From assembly GCA_013368375.1 (NCBI GenBank), contig JAACJP010000009.1:620001-684000 (forward strand): a stretch of 64,000 nucleotides of DNA, read 5' to 3'. A model generated the notes under the pieces. It was given only the letters and a program-made list of their open reading frames with translations. It ran no database searches and had not been told where the DNA came from. The position numbers were made by a program, and so were the translations under genes. The stretch is from Tricholomella constricta. Taxonomy: Eukaryota > Basidiomycota > Agaricomycetes > Agaricales > Lyophyllaceae. Positions 55,237 to 64,000 of this stretch are shown here, in pieces (within the stretch, counting starts at the first letter, position 1; each line of letters begins with the position of its first letter).

Positions 55237-56717
55237 ATGTCTGCAGAACAAGTCTTTGATGACGAGATGGACGAGATGGAAGACTCCGGAGAGCAATACA
55301 TCTCCCCTGAGGATATTCTAGCCGAGGTTGGGGACGATGGAGATGAACCCATGGACGACGACGAGGATGCTGATCAGCTAGGAGAACTACATGCAGCGGG
55401 ATCCTCTTCCGGGGGGTTCGAGACCAATTCTGTGCAAATTTTTCTGGAACACCACAAATCCGTCTTTGCGGTGGCGGGACACCCGACCCAGCCTCTGGCT
55501 GCATCTGGTGGCGAGGATGACCTTGGATACGTTTGGGATATCACAGATGGAGAGATCATCGTAAAATTAACAGGACACACGGACAGCGTCACCTGTATCG
55601 CATGGAGCTCGGACGGGGAGATGGTTTCGACCGGAGGAATGGATGGGAAAATCAGAATATGGAGGAGAGTAGGCATCGAAAATTACAGGACTTGGGAGTT
55701 CCTGACAGAACTGCAGGGGCCTGACGAAGTCATGGTTCGTTTTTCTCGAATTCTCAGACCATTCCAGACAAATACTGAACGCGACATTACAGTTTCTTCG
55801 ATGGCATCCAAAAGGTAGCGTTCTTCTCGTGGGATCAAATGATTCGACCGTATGGTTATGGCAACGTTCGTCTGATTTTCCTTGTTGTCCTTTCTAAACT
55901 GATATGTTGATGTTCTACAGTACCCTCCGGAAACACAATGCAAGTATTTGCCGGTCACACTGGTGCGGTGAATTGTGGTGAATTCACACCTGACGGTAAG
56001 CATCACAGATCGGAGCCTAGTACACCTTTCAATTCTTTGAGTAGGGAAAAGGATTATAACCGCATGCTCAGACGGTATTTTGATATTTTGGGATCCGCGC
56101 TCACCTGCACCGATCTTCAAGCTGACTGCCGAAGATGCTCGATTCAATCTGGACGGCGTCACAGCCTTAAAGGTCAACCCTTCTTCGACTCTTGCCGTCA
56201 TTGGCGGTGCTGCTGGAGGTGTGCGCGTCGTTAGCTTGAGTAAAGGAGAGGTCGTTGGCGCCCTTGGTGGGCACACGGAAGGAGAAAGTATTGAAGCTGT
56301 TGAATTCGTGGATGTTCCTGGTGCCGGAGCTGCAGCAGGTGTTGCTATCACTGGTGCAACGGACGGCAAGGCGTGTATATGGGATTTAAGCACGATGCGG
56401 TTGCGATCGACCCTCGAGCACGAGGTACAGTACTACCATCAATTACGATGAACGTTGTTGTGCTCACTACGTTACAGGATGCCGTCACGAGATTGTTGGC
56501 ACGCCCTGCCCCAAAGGGCTACATCGTTGTCAGTGGATCCGCAGATAAGACTTTACGCACCTGGGATGCTCGGACTGGTACACTCCTACGTAAACATATA
56601 GGACATCGGGATGCTGTCCTGGATGCATCGCTAGGTTTGGGGGGTTCCGTCGTGATCAGTGCTGGAGATGATGGGGCCTGCCTCGTATTCACGACAGAAG
56701 CTACCGAGGACGACTAG
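55237..56717 (+). CDS. SQT1: WD40 protein SQT1/AAMP, chaperone of ribosomal protein uL16
   Basis: The start at 55237 (MSAEQVFDDEMDEMEDSGEQYISPEDILAE) shows the acidic N-terminal stretch of SQT1. Then come seven or eight WD repeats over several exons: GYVWDITDGEI, LTGHTDSVTCIAWSSDGEM, KIRIWRRV, HPKGSVLLVGSNDSTVWLWQ, QVFAGHTGAVNCGEFTPDGK, FWDPRSPAPIF, GHTEGESIEAVEF, ATDGKACIWDLSTMRLRST, GYIVVSGSADKTLRTWDART. The acidic leader plus the repeat order fit yeast SQT1 and animal AAMP. Yeast SQT1 protects newly made uL16 (Rpl10) until it joins the 60S subunit. The stop is at 56715-56717. Confidence 0.9.
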
Positions 56718-57632
56718 TTAGTATCTTCCTTGACTACACGATTAATCTGGAAAGTTGGAATTTGAAATTTACCTGCTACTTTCGTCGTTTCTTTTCTCCT
56801 GAGCTCGGCCATGGCGGACATTGCTGACAAGGTGAACTCTGAAATGGATGCGTCGCTGCCATGGTCAAGTGGACGACTGAGCCCGACTGAGCCCTACTTG
56901 GACCTATCCATGCTAGATAAAATTCCGACGTTTCTTGGGAAATCAATTATTTAGGCGATGCATGGGCGCGGTCAACGATGACGGTGAGTCAATTAATTCT
57001 TTGACAAGCGCATAATGACCATCTCACATATCGTCGACCATCATGCATCAGATGTCATGTTGAAGTTGGGTAACGTAATAAAGGGCATGGCAACGTCACA
57101 AGAATCAGGCAACACCCACCAGAACAGTTACTGTCAGTCAGTATTCATCAAGGCTTGAAAGCCTTTCAGCGAATTAAGTGTGTATCGCAGCACATCACGA
57201 AACGGCACTCTGGAACCCAGCCCTCTGGTACACCTTGCTTCCAACAATCTGGTTAGGATTGTTCCTTCCGGTCTCGAGGTTGCAAGGCTCTATGCTTCTG
57301 TAGTCTGGGATACACATCATGTATGGCCCCGTGAGGCAAAGCAAAGGCTTTCCATACCCTTTTGCGCCCGGGTGCGCCGGGATACCACAGAAGCACGGCA
57401 TTCCGACCATAGTTGGTGACGGGCTTGGGTTGAGCTGGGGGTATAAATCTTGGGCGAATGCCAGTCCGATAGTACCTTGTTTATTCCTGCCCTTTCTGCC
57501 GGTCGATATTTCTATCAGAGCAGGTGCTCTTTTCTTTCGTTCTTTGCTTCAAGATCTTCCCCTGTCGCCAGTCGACCTTTTCAGCCGTCCTTTTCAGCCC
57601 TCCTCCAGTGACCCTTTCTTTGTCAACGCACC
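56718..57632. promoter_or_regulatory. Spacer and promoter of the lactonase-like gene
   Basis: 915 bp without a supported gene. A TATAAAT box at 57442-57448 stands about 185 bp before the start codon and is preceded by a pyrimidine-rich region. Confidence 0.45.
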
Positions 57633-59329
57633 ATGAAATTCTCTTCCGTTGTGTTCTCCGCTCTCTTGGCTTCCGTCGCGTCGGCTGGCCCCATATTTCG
57701 CCGCCAGCATAACTCGACGCAAGGCCAGGATCAGAGATCTGGAACAGCCATGTCCGCTCCGAATGGCCGCGCTGTTGGCGCCGCATTCTGTGCGTCCTCT
57801 CCTTTGACCAGGAGCGCAAAATTGAAGTTCCCATCCTTCTTTCCCCAGTCATCACCAATGAACCAAATGGCAATCAGCTCATAGCTGCCGATATCGGTGC
57901 TGATGGAAGATTGGTACGCAGAAGTTCTTTTACAAAACATATTGCAATACTTGAGGATGCGATGTTAGACACTCAGGAGAGCCATAGATACTGGTGGTTT
58001 GGGTGCTCACGGGATCACCAACCCCAACGGTCCGGATCCCCTCTTTAGTCAAGGGGCCGTCAAGGCCTCAGCGACAGGCAGAATCGTCGCCGTTGTCAAC
58101 GTAAGGAAGAGACGCACAGCTAAAACCTTGTCCTTGACTTTTTTTTCTTCCATTAGGCCGGTTCAAATACGTTGTCAGTGTTTAGAATCAATCCCAACGA
58201 TCCAACCGACGTCAGGCAGATCGGAAAACCTGTAGGAAGTGGCGGCGAATTCCCTGTGTCACTGGCAATAAACAATGCAGGAAATATCGTGTGTTCCCTC
58301 AATGGTGGGGAGGTAAACAGTGTCAGGTGAATTCTTCCTTTGGCGACCAGTAGCCATTTGTCATTGACTGCGACCTCAAGCTGTTTCAAAGTGGACCAAC
58401 AGAGGGGCCTTGTGCCAATCGCTAACTCTAACCGCTCCTTGAGGCTCCATCAAACAACACCTGCGACTGGTCCAGCTGGCAGCGCGAGCCACGTCGTTTT
58501 CTCCGAAGATAATAGGCAGCTCATTGCTTCGGTCAAAGGAGTTCCACCCCAGCCAGGTTTCCTCGCTGTTTGGGATGTACGTAACGATGGGTCGCTCTCT
58601 CAGGACTTCCGGGCAATCGCTCCCGCGAGAGGAGGCCTGCTTCCTTTCTCCATGACCGTCATTCCAGGAAAGAACGCCATTCTTGCGACAGATGCTGGTC
58701 TTGGTTTCAGTATCTTTGACTTCGCCGAACAGGCTGGGAACGGGAACGGGAACGCCACCAGTGTTGCGGCTGGCAGGTCGTCTGCCTTCGCCATCAATGG
58801 ACAAGACGCGACATGCTGGTCCAGTTTCAGCCCGAAGACCAATAACTTCTACCTCACGGACATCGGAACTGCGATAGTCACCGAAATTAACATCGACAAC
58901 AACTTAAAGGGGACGATCGTGAAGGTATAGTTGGTTATTCTTAGCTCATTTTTGCCTTGACTAAATTTGTTTCCTAGCAATACCCTCAAGGTCGGGGAAG
59001 CGGCACCATCGACAACGACATCGCCACTGTCGGCGACAATGAGTAAATGCTCTCGCTGTATCTTATTTTGATGAACGGGGGTTGAGCATTTGATTTCCAG
59101 CTTCATGTATGTACTGTCCGCAAACGCCACACGCATTGACGTGTTATCCCTGAACGGACCTGGACAAGCGCGTAATATCCAACAACTGGATATTGCCGGA
59201 CCCGCTCGGGCTTCGGGTATCAACATTGGTAGGAGTCAGTTCTTGCAAATTCCTCCACTCTGGCTGACGGGTTTTTCCTCTGCAGACGCCAACAACTTGC
59301 AAGGAATGGCGACTTTCATCACGAAATAA
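57633..59329 (+). CDS. Secreted lactonase-like seven-bladed beta-propeller protein
   Basis: The start at 57633 gives a signal peptide (MKFSSVVFSALLASVASAGP), a possible processing site (FRR), then propeller repeats across exons: LTLRRAIDTGGLGAHGITN, GAVKASATGRIVAVVNAGSN, TLSVFRINPNDPTDV, VFSEDNRQLIASVKG, GFLAVWDVRNDGSL, FSPKTNNFYLTDIGTAIVTE, DFMYVLSANATRIDVLSLNG. The last exon ends NNLQGMATFITK at 59329. The Gly/Asn-rich turns fit the lactonase (6-phosphogluconolactonase or 3-carboxymuconate cyclase) superfamily, of which secreted fungal members have no settled activity. No catalytic residue can be assigned by eye. Confidence 0.85.
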
Positions 59330-59547
59330 GGCCAAAAGTAGTGCAGCGCCACAGGACATTGTGCAAACATTGTGCATAGACATTGTACAGTACATTTAGG
59401 TGTTGATAAATACATAGGTTAACATCTGGAGATCGGAATCAATAGTCCATCCGACGACTGAAGACAAATAACGAATAAAGTAGTGTTCCACCACCGAACT
59501 GGGTGCCGGCGTTTAAGTGCCTCTCGAGGACCCCTTCCCGTCTACAA
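59330..59547. other. Convergent spacer
   Basis: 218 bp between the lactonase and Rho GEF genes, whose 3' ends meet here. Nothing else is seen. Confidence 0.5.
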
Positions 59548-62500
59548 TTACATGTCCCACTCGTCCCACACCGAGGGCACAGCTGCGATAGGTGTAGCGG
59601 CTGGAAGCGCAGACGTCTCTGTCAACTGGACTATCTTCTCGCTTGTGCCGTCTTTGTCATCCTTGCTGCCCCTCATAGCGACGAGGATATCGGGGCTTGC
59701 GTGCAGTAAACGGATGTCCGCTCCTTCAATCACCTGGACAATTACCCCAGTGGTAATGTCCCGAATTTCAATGAATTGCGGAGAGAATAGGAAGACGTGG
59801 CTCCCTCGCAGAACGAAGGACGTTGCGCTGGTTTCCCATCTGATGAACCCCGCGGAGCGACAAGGGATGCCTTTTCTGGTGATGTAGCACCCCACCACTA
59901 TCATCGAGGCTCAATTCTCGCAATAGAACGAAAAAATGAAATGTAGGACTCACAGTCGAATATGACCAGAATTTCCTTGTCCTTTTCTTGCGAATCACCA
60001 GGTACAGGCACCAAGCCCAAAGGCCTTGCGCCTTCCAGGCGTGTTTTCAGTAGAAAGATCTGCGGATCTGTGGCTGCCTCACGCAGGTCCGGAACTATGA
60101 GATGCTTTGAGGAAGTCAGGCTACCCATAGCTTGTCAGGTGTGCGTGCAAAGTGGGAAAGGTTGAAAATGATATACTTCAATGGGTCGACGATGACTATT
60201 CCATCCTTTGCACATATGCCAACGGTTTTCGATAGGGGGCTTATGTCGAAGGCGTCTCGGGGGATGTATCCTGTCTACAGAGGTGTCAAAAAGGTAACGT
60301 CGGTACTGGGAAGTTACGGACTTCGCCGAAAGCCCTGAACGAATTTCTAGGAGGCGGATTGGATATCTGTTGTGGCGACAACGCTGAGGAATGGGAAACT
60401 TCAACTACATGCAGATCAAGAGACGCCTGGAGACGTCTCTTGGATGCGTACATGACTGTGTGCTGTCAATGCGGTGCGGCAAAAGTAAATTATACCACGA
60501 ACTTAATTCTCGTTCCCCTATGTGAAGATTCTTGAAGAAAACGACTGCCGTGTCGTGCCTCACAACGCGCTCCATCGACGCCATAAGGACATTCCATAAC
60601 TGAACTTGGCCAAGTGCCACCTGTGCAACAAGATCCAAGGAGAATGCAAGTAAGCCCGCTTCAACATGAACTATAAACTTGTTATAAGTTTTCGGTCCCA
60701 CGCTTTGTATAGCTGTCATGTCAATCGGATTGGGGTATGTGAACACCCTGCGGTACTCTAAAAAAGTAGAATGACTTGGAGAATTTAAGGCTGGTGATGG
60801 TGTTGTCCTGACCTTCTATACCCCATGCAGAAATGTAGATCCCGTCCTGGCATCCCACAGCAATGAATTTTTTGCCGCCACTCTCTACGATGGGATTGCT
60901 TAGCCTAAGGACGCGGAGTTCAAAGATGCAAGTAACTTACCAAATGACACCGCACTTCTCACTCTGCCGGATAGTGAAATTTTTGAACCGTAGGGAACAT
61001 GGAGTCCCATGACACGGAAAAAACGATCTGTGAGGAGCCGCTGATAGAACCACTGCGAAAAAAAAAAAAAAAAAAAAAAAAGAGTAAAAGTTGAGACGTA
61101 GTTTATGATCGACGACAGAGTGAATTTTCACCATGTTACCCTCCTGTCGTGCTTTATGTACCCCGATAGCGTCAACGAAGGCGGACCACCATTGTTTTCT
61201 GATCCTCTCACTTGCGACGTAGAATGTATAACGTCGCGAAGATCTGCTGGAAGCATGATAGATAGTAAACGGATATACAGTAACTGTCGAAGACCGAAAC
61301 TTGTCCAGAAGGCGACCGTCCTCCGGTTTCTCTTTTCGTGTCTCCGCGGGGGCGTCAAAGGGGCCTAGGCGAAGGTAAGAGAGAGGCAATGGCTGTGATG
61401 GCCACGAATCAGCGAAGGATAAGAGACAAGAACATGTCATGTACACGTGAAACGAGATGCCGCCTTATTGTCCCGTTCCGCTTCTCATCCCGAGTCAGAA
61501 GAACTGTAAGATAGCATGAAGAGATGAAGTTTGGGAAAGAGAAGAACACTGACAAAAATTATCGAGAAGGCAACCCGTGAGATCCATAACATGAGAAGAC
61601 CACCCAGAGTCTGAACGACTCAACCGCGTGAGAGGTCCCGAGAACACCAACGTTCGGCTCTCGTTAGAGAGATCCATATCCTGTTCGTCAGTTGTAAGGC
61701 AGTTACAAACGTAATTTCGATTTGACGCACGATCATTTCTCCCCTCTGGAATGTCAAACTCTCACACAATGCCCAGAGTTTGACTTTACTTTCCGCGGCC
61801 TCAATCCCAGGCTGGGTGGCCTTTATCAAATCTCCCAAGATGCCGAGTATCATTGGGAGTGTGTCTAGATCCGGATGATTGTGGTCCTTATCAGTCAGCT
61901 TCAATATTTGTTCCAACACGAGCTTGAGCCTCGGGAGGCGGGTGACGGGACGGGATAGAAAAGTGAAAAGATCGCGTTTTCGTATCCTCGGGTCCGTGGC
62001 AACAGACTGAACGAATTTTCGATAAGCAGGATTGCGTTTTAGTTCCGTGCGGTGATACGACTCCGACAGCGGGTAGTGTTTTATGTATGTATCGTAAACT
62101 GTGCGAAAATTACCCCCGAGAGCAGCTAATTGACTCGTGTAAGACATATTCTTCCTCAGAAGAAAACGACTCACCGTCAAGGATAATATCAGCTACGCTT
62201 AGAACCAATGGATGTTGTTCTCGTTGACGTGAAAATAAGGCGCTCAACATACGCTGATGCTGAGCCAAAATGAGATCAAGATTTCCAAAGACCTCGATAA
62301 TAAAGGTTTGTAGATGCTCCGGAGAGATGATTGGGGGCGAAGCATTGCGTAAGCCCTTAACAAAAATCTAGTTCACGAAGACGTCAAAAAATCAAGGAAT
62401 GTGGAGAGAGTAGAACAACGCGCCTCTTCGACGGTCTCCAGGTCACTGACATATTCTCGCTCTGCTTTGAAGACTTCGAACAGAACGGACTGCCTCTGGA

Positions 62501-63278
62501 CCTCTTGTTTTCCTAAAGCATTTCTCGCCTCTAGAGGTACAAGTCGATGCCATGCTTGGTCATTTTCAGGCAGCTCTCCTGCTTGAAAACGGCGGAGAGA
62601 TTCATCAGAGTTGAGGCTATTGAACTGAATGAACATGACATCTACGTCGCGTGATAAAGCAAGGGAAAAGAAAGTGACTCACGATAAAATGGAGAGTTCG
62701 CGCGAAAGATCTTCGGCATCATGGCTGTGCTGAATTCCGTGACAAGTAGCGCAATTTAGGGAATGTGCTCGACAATGAAAGGATCTGTTACACACGTCTT
62801 CAGATCCTGATCCATACTGATCGCTGTCATTGTCCTGAATGTATGAAGAAGCCGTCGACGCGAAGGATGCCGTGGACTGTTGAGGGTGAATCCCAAACGG
62901 AGGCGAAGCACCAATTTGCGAGTGAGATCGCGTCCTTGTGTGGTGCGGTACTGAAGTATACGATGCAGAGCGGTATATTTGAGGCTCGGGAAAGGCCATG
63001 AAGCTGGCGTTAGTTCGAGCACCTGCGCTCATCGAGGGGCCAAAGGTCGGACTAGACGATTCCATTGAATGTGCACGCGGACGCGGAGTGTTTTGATGAT
63101 CATCCCTTTGAGGACTAAAGGTTGGATTTTCGTCGTATTCGGTGTATGGTGGCGGAGTAACTTCGATAGAGTACGATGGGAAGGGTATTGTATGGTCAGC
63201 CTGGGCGGGTGGGCTTTGTGGGAGGAGGGAAGAAGGAATAACAACCTGCAGGGGACGAGGACGATTCGTAGATGACAT
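59548..63278 (-). CDS. Rho guanine nucleotide exchange factor (DH-PH-CNH, ROM2-like)
   Basis: From 63278 (MSSTNRPRPLQVVIPSSLLP; more upstream ATGs at 63371 and 63299) the N-terminal third is disordered. Then follow the DH domain (RQSVLFEVFKAEREYVSDL, PRLKLVLEQILKLTDKDH, and the block TFLSRPVTRLPRLK), the PH domain (RTLVFSGPLTRLSRSDSG, then YPFTIYHASSRSSRRYTFYVASERIRKQWWSAF) and a C-terminal CNH domain (GGKKFIAVGCQDGIYIS, KTYNKFIVHVEAGLLAF, TSFVLRGSHVFLFSPQFIEIRDI, ending WDEWDM at 59548). This is the order of ROM1/ROM2, which activate Rho1 to drive beta-1,3-glucan synthesis and the cell-wall integrity pathway at the membrane. Exon edges in the 62.2-62.4 kb part are uncertain. Confidence 0.9.
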
Positions 63279-64000
63279 TCTGTTCAGAGCTGACATAAGC
63301 TCTGAGGCCTCTGTAAACATCACACAAATGCCAGGCGGCCCGTGGCGGGGCCGGACTCGCTTGAGTTGCACGTTGTATGATGCATTGTCCGTGTGGCTTT
63401 CCGCAGCGATCGTCTATATATAGTGTACGCTAAGCATTTAGACTTGAGCTTGATCTTAACGGATCGTGTATGTCAAACTTGACAAAAGGTTCGGTTCCGC
63501 TTGCATGGTGCGGGTGTGAGAAAGAGGTTCATCAGGATGATCCAATCCCATGGCCGTGGGTGATTTAGGACTTCCTACCATGAGAGGTTATAAATAACTC
63601 ACCTCTCTGCCACGAGAGGCTATAAATAACTCACTCTCATGTCCGTAACATAAGTGGCATGCTGATCACCATATGAATTGTGTGAGAGTAACTGAGGGTG
63701 AGGTTTAGAATATGTCTATAACCAACTCTGTAACTCTCGCGGCCGTCGCAGGATGGGTACTTGATGGATAATGATGATAAGGCTGGTTGATCTAAATTTA
63801 GAAGCACGATGTTTGTCGGATGCCTCCGAGAACAATTGGGCAAAACAACCCTCCCTTGAACTTGAACCAGAACCAATATCGACAATCGCTTCGTCGGGGG
63901 GATCTTAGAGCTCTCGCTGTGATACTGCTCGCCTTGTCTTACATTCTTCCATTGCGTTTAATCTGAGGATGTGATTTTGAACGAGTTTCCTGGGAATACT
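63279..64000. promoter_or_regulatory. Upstream region of the Rho GEF gene
   Basis: 722 bp to the window edge. A TATATATA box at 63415-63422 stands about 140 bp before the start. It also contains the tandem 32-bp repeat listed below and no supported gene. Confidence 0.45.
63578..63641. repeat. Two tandem 32-bp units with a TATAAATA core
   Basis: CCATGAGAGGTTATAAATAA (63578) and CCACGAGAGGCTATAAATAA (63610) are followed by similar CTCAC ends, with a 32-bp period and three differences in the first 28 bp by eye. GAGAGGT and ACCTCTC in the first unit are inverted, so each unit could form a small hairpin. It could be an upstream control element of the Rho GEF. Confidence 0.55.

Noticed and set aside
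61058..61081. 24-base A run
   Set aside because: It is the polypyrimidine tract of a Rho GEF intron read on the other strand, just before its acceptor, and not a retroposon tail.

Overview
This window is nuclear DNA of a filamentous basidiomycete, most likely an Agaricomycete. Nearly every gene is broken by many short introns (about 45-65 nt, GT-AG, with a few GC-AG). Intergenic gaps are short. The housekeeping proteins read as fungal orthologues, and the accessory set (P450, GMC oxidoreductase, GH5 glucanase, NPC/NSA-type aquaporin, GPI-anchored Ser/Thr-rich protein) is typical of mushroom-forming fungi. No rRNA, convincing tRNA, CRISPR array or intact transposon was found. All gene models were spliced by eye.

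Left block (1-10 kb), conserved cell biology: the 3' end of a BUB1 checkpoint kinase, an ataxin-2/PBP1 homologue with LsmAD and PAM2 motifs, the catalytic subunit of RNase H2, the tri-snRNP protein SNU66/SART1 with an N-terminal Hub1-binding element, and a tiny three-exon complex I 9.5 kDa subunit that is easily missed.

Middle block (11.7-30 kb), accessory metabolism: two tandem short-chain dehydrogenases, a cytochrome P450, a cupin gene that appears frameshifted, a UbiA-type aromatic prenyltransferase with both Asp-rich motifs, a secreted GMC oxidoreductase, a small unknown gene and an aquaporin. There is no polyketide or peptide synthase. Prenyltransferase, P450, two SDRs and an oxidase between two housekeeping blocks suggest an unconventional prenylated-phenol (meroterpenoid-like) cluster. 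The product is unknown.

Right block (30.5-64 kb): GH5 exo-beta-1,3-glucanase, ribosome biogenesis factor RPF2, a zinc-free medium-chain reductase, a large disordered unknown protein, a GNAT acetyltransferase, a His/Gln/Met-rich unknown protein that shares a 43-bp head-to-head promoter with a coiled-coil nuclear protein, an MFS sugar transporter, a serine-protease-like gene remnant, a GPI-anchored cell-wall protein, a TDP2-like phosphodiesterase, a two-thioredoxin-domain PDI, an SQT1/AAMP WD40 chaperone, a secreted lactonase-like beta-propeller and a Rho GEF (DH-PH-CNH). Glucanase, Rho GEF and GPI protein all concern the cell wall, but nothing suggests co-regulation.

The most unusual signal is extreme gene fragmentation. 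The reading frame of the GPI protein is restored only by a 2-nt exon. The first CGHC site of the PDI is split over consecutive 15-nt and 13-nt exons. The sugar transporter needs an 11-nt exon, and two genes need GC-AG introns.
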